Assembly: GCF_024349685.1 (NCBI RefSeq)
Contig: NZ_AP025944.1
Span: forward strand, 4,346,001-4,410,000
DNA length: 64,000 bases
From: Pseudomonas sp. LRP2-20
GTDB lineage: Bacteria > Pseudomonadota > Gammaproteobacteria > Pseudomonadales > Pseudomonadaceae
Direction of reading: 5' to 3'
Each line of letters starts with the position of its first letter. Position 1 is the stretch's first letter. The notes under the pieces are model-generated. The model did no database searches, was not told the DNA's origin, and worked only from the letters and a program-made list of their open reading frames with translations. Below are positions 18,205-25,660 of the stretch, piece after piece. The position numbers and the translations under genes were made by a program.

Positions 18205-19443
18205 ATGCGTCTGTTTCACACCTCCGACTGGCACCTGGGCCAAAGCCTGCACGGCCAGGAACGCGACTTCGAACACGCCTGCTTCCTCGACTGGCTGCTC
18301 GGCCAGCTGCGCCTGCGCCAGCCGGACGCGCTGCTGATCGCCGGCGACATCTTCGACACCGTCAACCCGCCGGTCAAAGCCCAGGAGCGGCTCTACGACT
18401 TCATCGTCCAGGCCCATGAGCAGCAGCCGAAGCTGGACATCGTGATGATCGCCGGCAACCACGACTCCGGCTCGCGCATCGAGCTGCCGGCCGCGCTCAT
18501 GCGCCGCCTGCGCACCCACGCGCTGGGCCGTGTGCACTGGCTCGACGAAGGCCAGCTGGATGTCGAACGCCTGCTGATCCCGCTGACCAATGGCCGCGGC
18601 AAGGTCGCCGCCTGGTGCCTGGCCCTGCCCTTCCTGCGCCCGGCCGAAGTCACCGGCCCGCAGCTGGGCGACGACTACCTGCAAGGCATCACCCAGGTGC
18701 ATCAGCAGCTGATTGGCGCGGCGCAGAAGAAGCGCAAGAAGGACCAGGCGCTGATCGCCATCAGCCATGCGCACATGGCCGGTGGCGCGGTGTCCGAAGA
18801 CTCCGAGCGCAGCCTGATCATCGGCAATGCCGAGGCCTTGCCGGCCAAGCTGTTCGACAAGTCGATCAGCTACGTGGCGCTCGGCCACCTGCACAAGCCG
18901 CAGAAGGTCAACCGCGAAAACCGCATCCGTTACAGCGGCTCGCCGATCCCGCTGTCGTTCGCCGAAATCAACTACCCGCACCAGGTGCTGGAAGTCGAGC
19001 TCGAGGGCAGCCAGCTGGTCAGCGTCGAACCGCGCCCGGTACCGCGTGCGGTGGCCCTGCAGCGGGTCGGCCCGGCGCCACTGGGTGAACTGCTCGAGCA
19101 ACTGGCCGAGCTGCCGGTGATCGACCTGCTCGACGACCCCAACCGCCAGCCCTGGCTGGAGGTGCGGGTACGCCTGGACGAACCGCAACCCGACCTGCGC
19201 CAGCAGATCGAAGGCGCCCTGCACGGCAAGGCGGTGCGGCTGATCCGTATCAGTACCGAATACGCAGGCAACGGCCGTGGCGAAGACGATGACCTGGAAT
19301 TCGTCGAGCTGGCGCAGATGACCCCGCAGGACCTGTTCAGCCGCGCCTGGGAACAGGCCTACGGCAACCCCGTCGACGAGCAGTCCCTGGCCGACTTCGC
19401 CCTGCTGCTGCAGGACGTCCAGCTGGAAGAGGAACAGCCATGA
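18205..19443 (+). CDS. sbcD: Nuclease SbcCD subunit D
   Basis: A 412-residue metallophosphoesterase-type nuclease, the Mre11 homologue. Metal-binding motifs are in order: TSDWHLGQ near residue 6, IAGDIFDT near 47, AGNHDS near 88, and a C-terminal GHLHKPQ near 230. With SbcC it forms the ATP-dependent exo/endonuclease that cuts hairpins and palindromes during replication. The sbcC start overlaps this stop (ATGA), so the two subunits are co-translated. The start codon is preceded by a weak AGG-type ribosome site. Confidence 0.96.
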   Translation: MRLFHTSDWHLGQSLHGQERDFEHACFLDWLLGQLRLRQPDALLIAGDIFDTVNPPVKAQERLYDFIVQAHEQQPKLDIVMIAGNHDSGSRIELPAALMRRLRTHALGRVHWLDEGQLDVERLLIPLTNGRGKVAAWCLALPFLRPAEVTGPQLGDDYLQGITQVHQQLIGAAQKKRKKDQALIAISHAHMAGGAVSEDSERSLIIGNAEALPAKLFDKSISYVALGHLHKPQKVNRENRIRYSGSPIPLSFAEINYPHQVLEVELEGSQLVSVEPRPVPRAVALQRVGPAPLGELLEQLAELPVIDLLDDPNRQPWLEVRVRLDEPQPDLRQQIEGALHGKAVRLIRISTEYAGNGRGEDDDLEFVELAQMTPQDLFSRAWEQAYGNPVDEQSLADFALLLQDVQLEEEQP

Positions 19444-22400
19444 AGATTCTCGCCATCCGCCTGAAGAACCTGGCATCCCTGGCCGGCCCGGTCGACATCG
19501 ACTTCACCGCCGAGCCCCTGGCCAGCGCCGGCCTGTTCGCCATCACCGGGCCGACCGGTGCCGGCAAGAGCACCTTGCTCGATGCCCTGTGCCTGGCCCT
19601 GTTCGGCACCGTGCCGCGCCTGAACGACATCGGCCGCGAAGCCAAGGTGCCGGACGCCGACGGCGAGATCCCCACGTCGGACCCGCGCAACCTGCTGCGC
19701 CGTGGCACCGGCAGCGGCTTTGCCGAAGTCGACTTCATCGGTATCGACGGCCACCGCTACCGTGCCCGCTGGGAAGCCAACCGCGCCCGCGACAAGGCCA
19801 ATGGCAAGCTGCAGCTCAGCCGCCAGAGCCTGTACGACCTGGACAGCGAACAGGTGCTGGGCAGTGGCAAGAACGAATACAAGCAACTGATCGAAGCCCG
19901 CCTGGGCCTGAATTTCGAGCAGTTCACCCGCGCGGTGATGCTGGCGCAAAGCGAGTTCGGCGCCTTCCTCAAGGCCGATGACAAAGAGCGCAGCGAACTG
20001 CTGGAAAAGCTCACCAACACCGCCATCTACACCCGCCTCGGCCAGCGCGCCTTCAGCAAGGCGCGGGAAACCGCCGAAGCGCACAACGCCCTCAAGGACC
20101 GCGCCAGCCACTTGCTGCCGATGGCCGCCGACGCCCGCGCCGAACTCGACCAGCGCCTGGAACAGGCGTTGCAGCAGTTCAAGGCCGACCAGGCTGGCGA
20201 GCGTCAGCTGGAGCAGCAAAGCAGCTGGCTCAAGGAACACCACCAGCTGCAGGCCCAGCACGCCGAAGCCGGCGCCACCCTGCAAGCTGCCGAACAGGAC
20301 TGGCAGCAACTGGCCGAGCAGCGCCTCGACCTGCAACGCCTGGAGCGCCTGGCACCGCAGCGCCACCAGTTCCACCGCCAGCAGATGCTCGGCGCGCAAC
20401 TGGCACCGGTCACTGCACAGATCGCCGAGCAACAGCGCCAGCAAACCGAATTGCAAACGCGCACCGCAGCGCTGGAACAGGCGCTGGTGGCAGCTCGCGA
20501 GGCCCTGGCGCAGAGCCAGACCCTGCACAGCGAGAATGCCCCGCGCCTGCGCCAGGCGTTCGCCGGCCAGGACAACCTGGTGCGCCTCGACCAGCAAAAG
20601 GTCGAGCAACTCGCGGTCTGTCAGCAAGCCGAACAGCTTGTCGCCGAGGGCCAGCAGCAGCTGCAGCAGACGGAAGAAAACCAGCAGCGCAGCCAGCAGC
20701 AACTGGCCCAGATCGATACGGCCCTGGCCGACAGCCAGCACCTGGCCGGCCTGGCCAATGCCTGGCAAGCCTACCTGCCGCAGCTCAAGCAAGTGATGCT
20801 GATCGGCGGCCGCCTGGCCAAGGGCCGCGAGGAGTTGCCCGGCCTGCAGGCCCAGGCCAGCCAGGCCAATGCCCAATTGCAGGCCCAGCGTGACCACTTC
20901 GAGCTGTTGTTCCGCGAAGCCAAGGCCGAGCCCCAAGCCCTGGCCGAACAGATCGACCTGCTCGGCAACATGCTGCAGGACAACCGCAAGCAGCAACGCG
21001 CCGTCGAGGAACTGTCACGCCTGCACGGCCGTGAACTGGAACTGCGCCAGCAGCTCGACGCCCTGCGCGAGCGCCAGCAACAGGCCATGCAGCAGCGCCA
21101 GCAGCTGATCGGCGAAGGCACCGCAGCCAAGGCCGAACTGGAAGCCGCCGAACAGGCGCTCAACCTCACCCGCCAGTTGCTGCAGCGCCAACGCCTGGCG
21201 CGCAATACCAGCGTCGAAGAACTGCGCGGCCAGTTGCGCGACGGTGAGCCCTGCCCGGTATGCGGCAGCGCCGAGCACCCGTTCCACCAACCCGAAGCAC
21301 TGCTGCAGAGCCTCGGTCGCCATGACCAGGCCGAAGAGGACGCGGCGCAGAAACAGGTCGAAACCCTCAACGGCAAGCTGGTCGAACTGCGCACCCAGCT
21401 TGGCGTGGTCAACGCCCAGCTCAAGGATTACCAGCAGCAACAGCAGCAGCTTGGCGAACAGTTGCAGGCGCTGGTGGCCCAGGTGCAGGCGCACAGCCTC
21501 TGGCCTGCCCTCGCCCCGCAGGACGACAAGGCTCGGAGCGCCTGGCTCGACAGCCAGCTGCGGCGCCTGGACGAAGAAATCGCCAAGGACGAGAAACGCC
21601 AGAGCGCCCTGCTCGCCCTGCAAAAGGATGCTGCGCGCCTGAACCAGCAACTGCAGGCCGCGCAGCAAGCCCAGCAGCAGGCCCAGCGCCATCTCGACCA
21701 GCAGCACCAGGCACTGGCCAGCGATGAACAACAGCTGGAGCAAGGGCTCAATGACCTGGCCAATGTGCTTCCGGGCGATGTCCTCAAAGCCCTGAGCGAT
21801 GACCCGGCCAATGCCTTCCTGGCCCTGGATCAGCAGATCGCCCAGCGCCTGCAGCAACTGGAGCAACGCAAGGACGAGCAGGAAGAACAACAGACGCGTC
21901 AGCTTCAACTGGACAAGCTGCGCGACCAGCAACAAGCGCGCGTACAGGCCTTGACGCAGGCGCAGCAGCAGCTCGCCGCACTCGACACACAGCGCCAGCA
22001 GGCCCAGGCCGCGCTGGCCGAGCTGCTTGGCGAGCAGGCCAGTGCCGAAGCCTGGCAGCAGCACATGGACAGCCAGCTGGAGCAGGCCCGCGCCGTCGAG
22101 GCAGACACCGCCCAGCAGCTGCAGGACTTGCGCACCCAGGCCGTGCAACTGGCCAGCGAACTCAAGGCCAATACCCAGCAGCAGCAGGCACTGGCGCAGG
22201 AATGCCAGCAGCTGCAAGGCGACATCGCCCAATGGCGCGCCGAGCATCCGGAGCTGGACGACGCCGGGCTGGATCGCCTGTTGGCCATCGACGATGCCCA
22301 GTTGGGCGAGCTGCGCCAGCGCCTGCAACGTGCCGAGAAGGCCATCGAACAGAACCGCGTGCTGCTCCAGGAACGTGAACAACGCCTGCAGCAACATGCC

Positions 22401-23084
22401 GCGCAGATGAGCGTGGACGCTTCGCTCGAAGACCTTGAGCAGGCACTGGGCGAGCTGCGCGAGCGGCTGGCCGGCCACGAGCAGCAATGCGCCGAACTGC
22501 GCGCGCAGCAGGCCGACGACCAACGCCGCCAGCAGGCCAGCCAGGCCCTGGCCGGGGAAATCGAGCAGGCCTACCAGCAATGGCAGCGGTGGGCGCGGCT
22601 GAACGCGCTGATCGGCTCGGCCTCGGGCGACGTGTTCCGCAAGATAGCCCAAGGCTACAACCTCGACCTGCTGCTGCACCACGCCAACGCCCAGCTGCGC
22701 CAGCTGGCGCGCCGCTACCGCCTCAAGCGCGGCGGCAGCGCCCTGGGCCTGCTGGTGCTGGACACCGAAATGGGCGACGAGCTGCGCTCGGTGCACTCGC
22801 TGTCCGGCGGGGAAACCTTCCTGGTCTCGCTGGCCCTGGCCCTGGGCCTGGCGTCGATGGCCTCGAGCACCCTGCGCATCGAATCGCTGTTCATCGACGA
22901 AGGTTTCGGCAGCCTCGACCCGGAGTCGCTGCAACTGGCCATGGATGCCCTCGACGGCCTGCAGGCCCAGGGCCGCAAGGTCGCGGTGATCTCTCACGTG
23001 CAGGAAATGCACGAGCGCATTCCGGTGCAGATCCAGGTGCGCCGCCAGGGCAATGGCCTGAGCGACGTGGAGGTGTGCGGGTGA
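19440..23084 (+). CDS. sbcC: Nuclease SbcCD subunit C (SMC-like ATPase)
   Basis: A 1214-residue Rad50-type protein. The Walker A motif GPTGAGKS is near residues 35-42. A long Gln/Ala/Leu-rich coiled coil (about 190-1020) is split by a CPVCG zinc hook near residue 605. The C-terminal half has the ABC signature LSGGETFLVSLALALGLAS and Walker B SLFIDEGFGSLD. It dimerises through the zinc hook and powers the SbcD nuclease on hairpin and palindromic DNA, relevant in a genome rich in palindromic repeats. The stop overlaps the GTG start of the following GST gene. Length and architecture are normal. Confidence 0.96.
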   Translation: MKILAIRLKNLASLAGPVDIDFTAEPLASAGLFAITGPTGAGKSTLLDALCLALFGTVPRLNDIGREAKVPDADGEIPTSDPRNLLRRGTGSGFAEVDFIGIDGHRYRARWEANRARDKANGKLQLSRQSLYDLDSEQVLGSGKNEYKQLIEARLGLNFEQFTRAVMLAQSEFGAFLKADDKERSELLEKLTNTAIYTRLGQRAFSKARETAEAHNALKDRASHLLPMAADARAELDQRLEQALQQFKADQAGERQLEQQSSWLKEHHQLQAQHAEAGATLQAAEQDWQQLAEQRLDLQRLERLAPQRHQFHRQQMLGAQLAPVTAQIAEQQRQQTELQTRTAALEQALVAAREALAQSQTLHSENAPRLRQAFAGQDNLVRLDQQKVEQLAVCQQAEQLVAEGQQQLQQTEENQQRSQQQLAQIDTALADSQHLAGLANAWQAYLPQLKQVMLIGGRLAKGREELPGLQAQASQANAQLQAQRDHFELLFREAKAEPQALAEQIDLLGNMLQDNRKQQRAVEELSRLHGRELELRQQLDALRERQQQAMQQRQQLIGEGTAAKAELEAAEQALNLTRQLLQRQRLARNTSVEELRGQLRDGEPCPVCGSAEHPFHQPEALLQSLGRHDQAEEDAAQKQVETLNGKLVELRTQLGVVNAQLKDYQQQQQQLGEQLQALVAQVQAHSLWPALAPQDDKARSAWLDSQLRRLDEEIAKDEKRQSALLALQKDAARLNQQLQAAQQAQQQAQRHLDQQHQALASDEQQLEQGLNDLANVLPGDVLKALSDDPANAFLALDQQIAQRLQQLEQRKDEQEEQQTRQLQLDKLRDQQQARVQALTQAQQQLAALDTQRQQAQAALAELLGEQASAEAWQQHMDSQLEQARAVEADTAQQLQDLRTQAVQLASELKANTQQQQALAQECQQLQGDIAQWRAEHPELDDAGLDRLLAIDDAQLGELRQRLQRAEKAIEQNRVLLQEREQRLQQHAAQMSVDASLEDLEQALGELRERLAGHEQQCAELRAQQADDQRRQQASQALAGEIEQAYQQWQRWARLNALIGSASGDVFRKIAQGYNLDLLLHHANAQLRQLARRYRLKRGGSALGLLVLDTEMGDELRSVHSLSGGETFLVSLALALGLASMASSTLRIESLFIDEGFGSLDPESLQLAMDALDGLQAQGRKVAVISHVQEMHERIPVQIQVRRQGNGLSDVEVCG

Positions 23085-23674
23085 TCCTCTACTCGTTCCG
23101 CCGCTGCCCGTGGGCGATGCGTGCGCGCCTGGCGCTGCGCTATGCCGGCTGTGCGGTGGAGGTCGTCGAGGTGGCGATGAAGAACAAGCCGGCAGCGCTG
23201 CTGGCCTTGTCGCCCAAGGGTACGGTGCCGGTGCTCGATACCGGTGCCGGTGTACTGGAAGAGAGCCTGGACATCATGCGCTGGGCGCTGCAGCAGCATG
23301 ATCCAGAGGACTGGCGCCTGCAGGCCGACCCCGCTGCCGCGCAACACGCCGAGGCGCTGATTGCCCGCAACGACAGCACCTTCAAGGCGCAGGTGAACCT
23401 GTACAAGTACGCCGAGCGCTACCCCGAGCACTCACGCGAGCACTATCGCCAACAGGCCGAAGCCTGGCTGGCAGAGCTAGAGCAGTTGCTCGAAGGCCGG
23501 CCCTACCTGCTGGCCGCTCACCCGAGCCTGGCCGATGCCGCCCTGTTGCCCTTGATGCGCCAGTTTGCCGGGGTCGAACCGCAGTGGTTCGCCGAGGCGG
23601 CTTATCCGCAGGTGCGGAGCTGGCTGGAGGGATGGTTGGCGTCGGAGCTGTTCAAGTCCGTAATGGCTCGCTAG
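23081..23674 (+). CDS. Glutathione S-transferase family protein
   Basis: The chosen start is a GTG overlapping the sbcC stop, giving 197 residues (ILYSFRRCPWAMRARLALRY at the start). The N-terminal thioredoxin-like domain has a CPWAMR motif (Cys near residue 9), KNKPAALLALSPKGTVPVL (cis-Pro) and EESLDIMRWA, the usual glutathione-site segments. A helical C-terminal domain follows. The cysteine and glutaredoxin-like start suggest an omega/DsbA-like GST rather than a Tyr- or Ser-type. It is the third gene of an sbcDC operon; a functional link to repair is not evident. The open frame extends far upstream, but that part lies over sbcC and is rejected. Confidence 0.88.
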   Translation: MILYSFRRCPWAMRARLALRYAGCAVEVVEVAMKNKPAALLALSPKGTVPVLDTGAGVLEESLDIMRWALQQHDPEDWRLQADPAAAQHAEALIARNDSTFKAQVNLYKYAERYPEHSREHYRQQAEAWLAELEQLLEGRPYLLAAHPSLADAALLPLMRQFAGVEPQWFAEAAYPQVRSWLEGWLASELFKSVMAR

Positions 23675-23696
23675 CACCTTCGATTGCAACTCAGTC

Positions 23697-23786
23697 CCTG
23701 TGGGAGCGGGCTTGCCCGCGAACACCGGCTATGCCGGTGCCAAGCACCGCGGTGCCTGATTCGCGGGCAAGCCCGCTCCCACAAGG
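23697..23786. repeat. REP inverted pair (GCGGGCTTGCCCGCG type)
   Basis: Two copies of the P. putida-type REP unit (CTGTGGGAGCGGGCTTGCCC and onward) in head-to-head orientation, separated by about 37 bases that include a small extra palindrome (CACCGCGGTG). The pair lies between the convergent GST and small exported protein genes, where it could act as a bidirectional transcription barrier. Confidence 0.9.
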
Positions 23787-23802
23787 TCCGAGTCAACCTG
23801 GA

Positions 23803-23979
23803 TCAATGGTTTTGCTTGCCACTCAGTGCCGCATGGAAGTTGGCGCTCTGGCGCAGGTACTGCTCGGTGTAGCTGTGGGTGGCAGTGGCCTTGCTGGTGT
23901 CGGCATGGGCATGGGCCGGAAGCACGACGGAAGCGGAAATGGCGGATGCGGCAATCACGGGGAAGAGATTGAAGTTCAT
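23803..23979 (-). CDS. Small exported hypothetical protein
   Basis: A 58-residue protein if started at the ATG at 23979, which has a GAGG ribosome site 9 bases upstream; an open extension of 30 residues upstream is basic and lacks a ribosome site. The N-terminus NLFPVIAASAISASVVLPAHAHA looks like a signal peptide with cleavage near residue 24. It leaves a mature peptide of roughly 35 residues, rich in Ser, Thr and His, with TEQYLRQSANFH. I do not recognise the family. A periplasmic location is inferred. Confidence 0.65.
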   Translation of the reverse strand: MNFNLFPVIAASAISASVVLPAHAHADTSKATATHSYTEQYLRQSANFHAALSGKQNH

Positions 23980-24117
23980 GGTGGCTGACCTCGACTTGTG
24001 TGGTTTGACGTTCAGCCGCTTGGGCCTTGGGTCAAACTTACGCCGCTGAGGTCGCCCGCAGAAATTCATTGCGCTGGTAAGAATTATTACCCGTATCGAT
24101 AGTCCTTGTGACGCGCC

Positions 24118-25260
24118 TCACTTGATGAACTTGAGGTCCGAAGGCGCATCCTGGGTAAAGCGCTGCACCGTCTCGCCGAGCTTGCCGCTACGCGGGTCGC
24201 GGCGCATGACCACGATCTGGTTGCTCTTCTGGTTGGCCACCAGCAGGAAGTTGTCGCTCGGGTCCAGGGCGAACTCGCGCGGGTGGTCGCCTTCCACCGA
24301 ACGACGTTGCAGGAAGGCCAGCTGGCCATCGTCCTTGCCCACGCTGAACACCACGATCTCGTTCACCGTGCCGCGGTTGCTGACATACAGGAAGCGCCCG
24401 TCCGCCGACAGGTGCAGGCCACCCGAGGCCTTGGCGGCGGCATCCTGCCGGTCGGTCAGCGGCAGGCGCTGGCGCTCCAGCAAGGCGTCGTCCTCGACGT
24501 CGAACATCACCACTTCACCGCTCATCTCCAGCGTCAGGTAGGCGTGCCGGCCCTTGGCATCGAACAGCAGATGGCGTGGCCCGCTGCCGGGCGGCAGGTC
24601 CACCGACGCCGGGATCGCCGGGCTCAGTGGGTGATCGGCGCTGGCGCCGTCGTAGCGGTAGATGAACACCTTGTCGGCCCCCAGGTCGCAGGCATACACA
24701 TGCTGGCCATCCGGCGACAGCACCAGCGAATGCACATGGGCCCCGGCCTGGCGCTCGGGGTTGACGCCACTGGCTTTGTGCCGCAACTGCTGCACCACGT
24801 CCTTGAGCTTGCCATCCTTGGCCACCGGGATCACCACCAGGCTGCCGCCCGGGTCGGGGGCGACGGCGTAGTTGGCGACGAACAGGTAGCGCTGGTCGCG
24901 GCTGAGGCTGGCGTGGGTCGGCTCGTCGCCACGGCTGCTCACCTGGTTCAGCGGCTTGATCTCATCCTTGGCACTGACACTGAAGCTGCTGACGTGGCCG
25001 TTCGGGGTTTCATTGACCGCGAACAACTGGCGCTGGTCGGCCGACAGCACCAGCCACGACGGGCTGACGCTCTTGACCACCTGCTGCGGCGTCGGGTCGA
25101 TCTGCCCTGTCTTGCTGTCGAACTGGTAGCGGTAGATGCCCTGGCTCTGGCCATCGGTGTAGCTGCCCACCAGCAACGTGGCGGCGTGGGCGCTGATTGT
25201 CAGGCTCATCAGGCTAGCGGTCAGCAGGCGGGTCCAGATCCGGTTCATCGTCGTCTTCAT
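24118..25260 (-). CDS. Lactonase family protein (beta-propeller, exported)
   Basis: A seven-bladed beta-propeller of the 6-phosphogluconolactonase/YbhE (Lactonase_7) family, about 380 residues. The N-terminus from the chosen ATG (MKTTMNRIWTRLL) is a signal peptide ending in SAHA, so this member is exported and is unlikely to serve the cytoplasmic pentose phosphate pathway. Family blocks include LLVGSYTDG near the mature start, HVHSLVLSPDGQHVYACDLG, GSGPRHLLFDAKG, and GDHPREFALDPSDNFLLVANQ. An internal ATG four codons later is an equally possible start. The 5' end overlaps the DUF5629 gene by about 47 bases in another frame, so the two are probably co-transcribed. The substrate is unknown. Confidence 0.85.
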   Translation of the reverse strand: MKTTMNRIWTRLLTASLMSLTISAHAATLLVGSYTDGQSQGIYRYQFDSKTGQIDPTPQQVVKSVSPSWLVLSADQRQLFAVNETPNGHVSSFSVSAKDEIKPLNQVSSRGDEPTHASLSRDQRYLFVANYAVAPDPGGSLVVIPVAKDGKLKDVVQQLRHKASGVNPERQAGAHVHSLVLSPDGQHVYACDLGADKVFIYRYDGASADHPLSPAIPASVDLPPGSGPRHLLFDAKGRHAYLTLEMSGEVVMFDVEDDALLERQRLPLTDRQDAAAKASGGLHLSADGRFLYVSNRGTVNEIVVFSVGKDDGQLAFLQRRSVEGDHPREFALDPSDNFLLVANQKSNQIVVMRRDPRSGKLGETVQRFTQDAPSDLKFIK

Positions 25261-25504
25261 CCGGGGCGCGGAAGGCACTCATACAGACTAGACGATGCTC
25301 GCCCTGGGCATCGTTGAGTTGCCATTGATCACCGGCGCCGACAGCGGCAGCGAGCTGCTCGGGGGTGAAGGACCAGCGGCGGAGCTGGCGGCCGTCCATG
25401 CACTCGATGGTCAGGCCGGATTCGTCGCAGGTGAAATCGAAGGCGTGCAGGCCATCGATCAGGAGCATGTCGCAGGATGCGAGGGCGGTGGCGAGGGGGG
25501 ACAT
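25214..25504 (-). CDS. DUF5629 family protein
   Basis: A 96-residue small acidic protein beginning MSPLATALASCDMLLIDGLH, followed by WSFTPEQLAAAV and a C-terminal run of Asp/Glu (DEDDDEPDLD). This matches the Pseudomonas DUF5629 family as I remember it; no function is known. Its 3' end overlaps the start of the lactonase gene in a different frame. Confidence 0.75.
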   Translation of the reverse strand: MSPLATALASCDMLLIDGLHAFDFTCDESGLTIECMDGRQLRRWSFTPEQLAAAVGAGDQWQLNDAQGEHRLVCMSAFRAPDEDDDEPDLDPPADR

Positions 25505-25540
25505 GGGGATACCGATCAGAAATGAGACGGCAGTATAACC

Positions 25541-25655
25541 CTGGGGCCGCTTTGCGGCCCATCGCCGGCAAGCGCGGCTCCCACAGAGATTTGTGCAGCG
25601 CCGCAGTTCCTGTGGGAGCCGCGCTTGCCGGCGATGGGCTGCAAAGCAGCCCCTG
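25541..25655. repeat. REP inverted pair (GCCGGCAAGCGCGGC type)
   Basis: Head-to-head copies of the second REP family of this genome. Each arm runs GGGGCCGC..GCGGCCCATCGCC, then GGCAAGCGCGGCTCCCACAG, the second arm in reverse complement. It lies between DUF5629 and the end of the MMPL permease gene. Related pairs are at 38576-38704 and 54080-54196. Confidence 0.9.
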
Positions 25656-25660
25656 GCGAC

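Noticed and set aside
21015..23012. 665-codon minus-strand open frame opposite sbcC
   Set aside because: Antisense image of the repetitive Gln/Ala coiled coil; no ribosome site or known fold.
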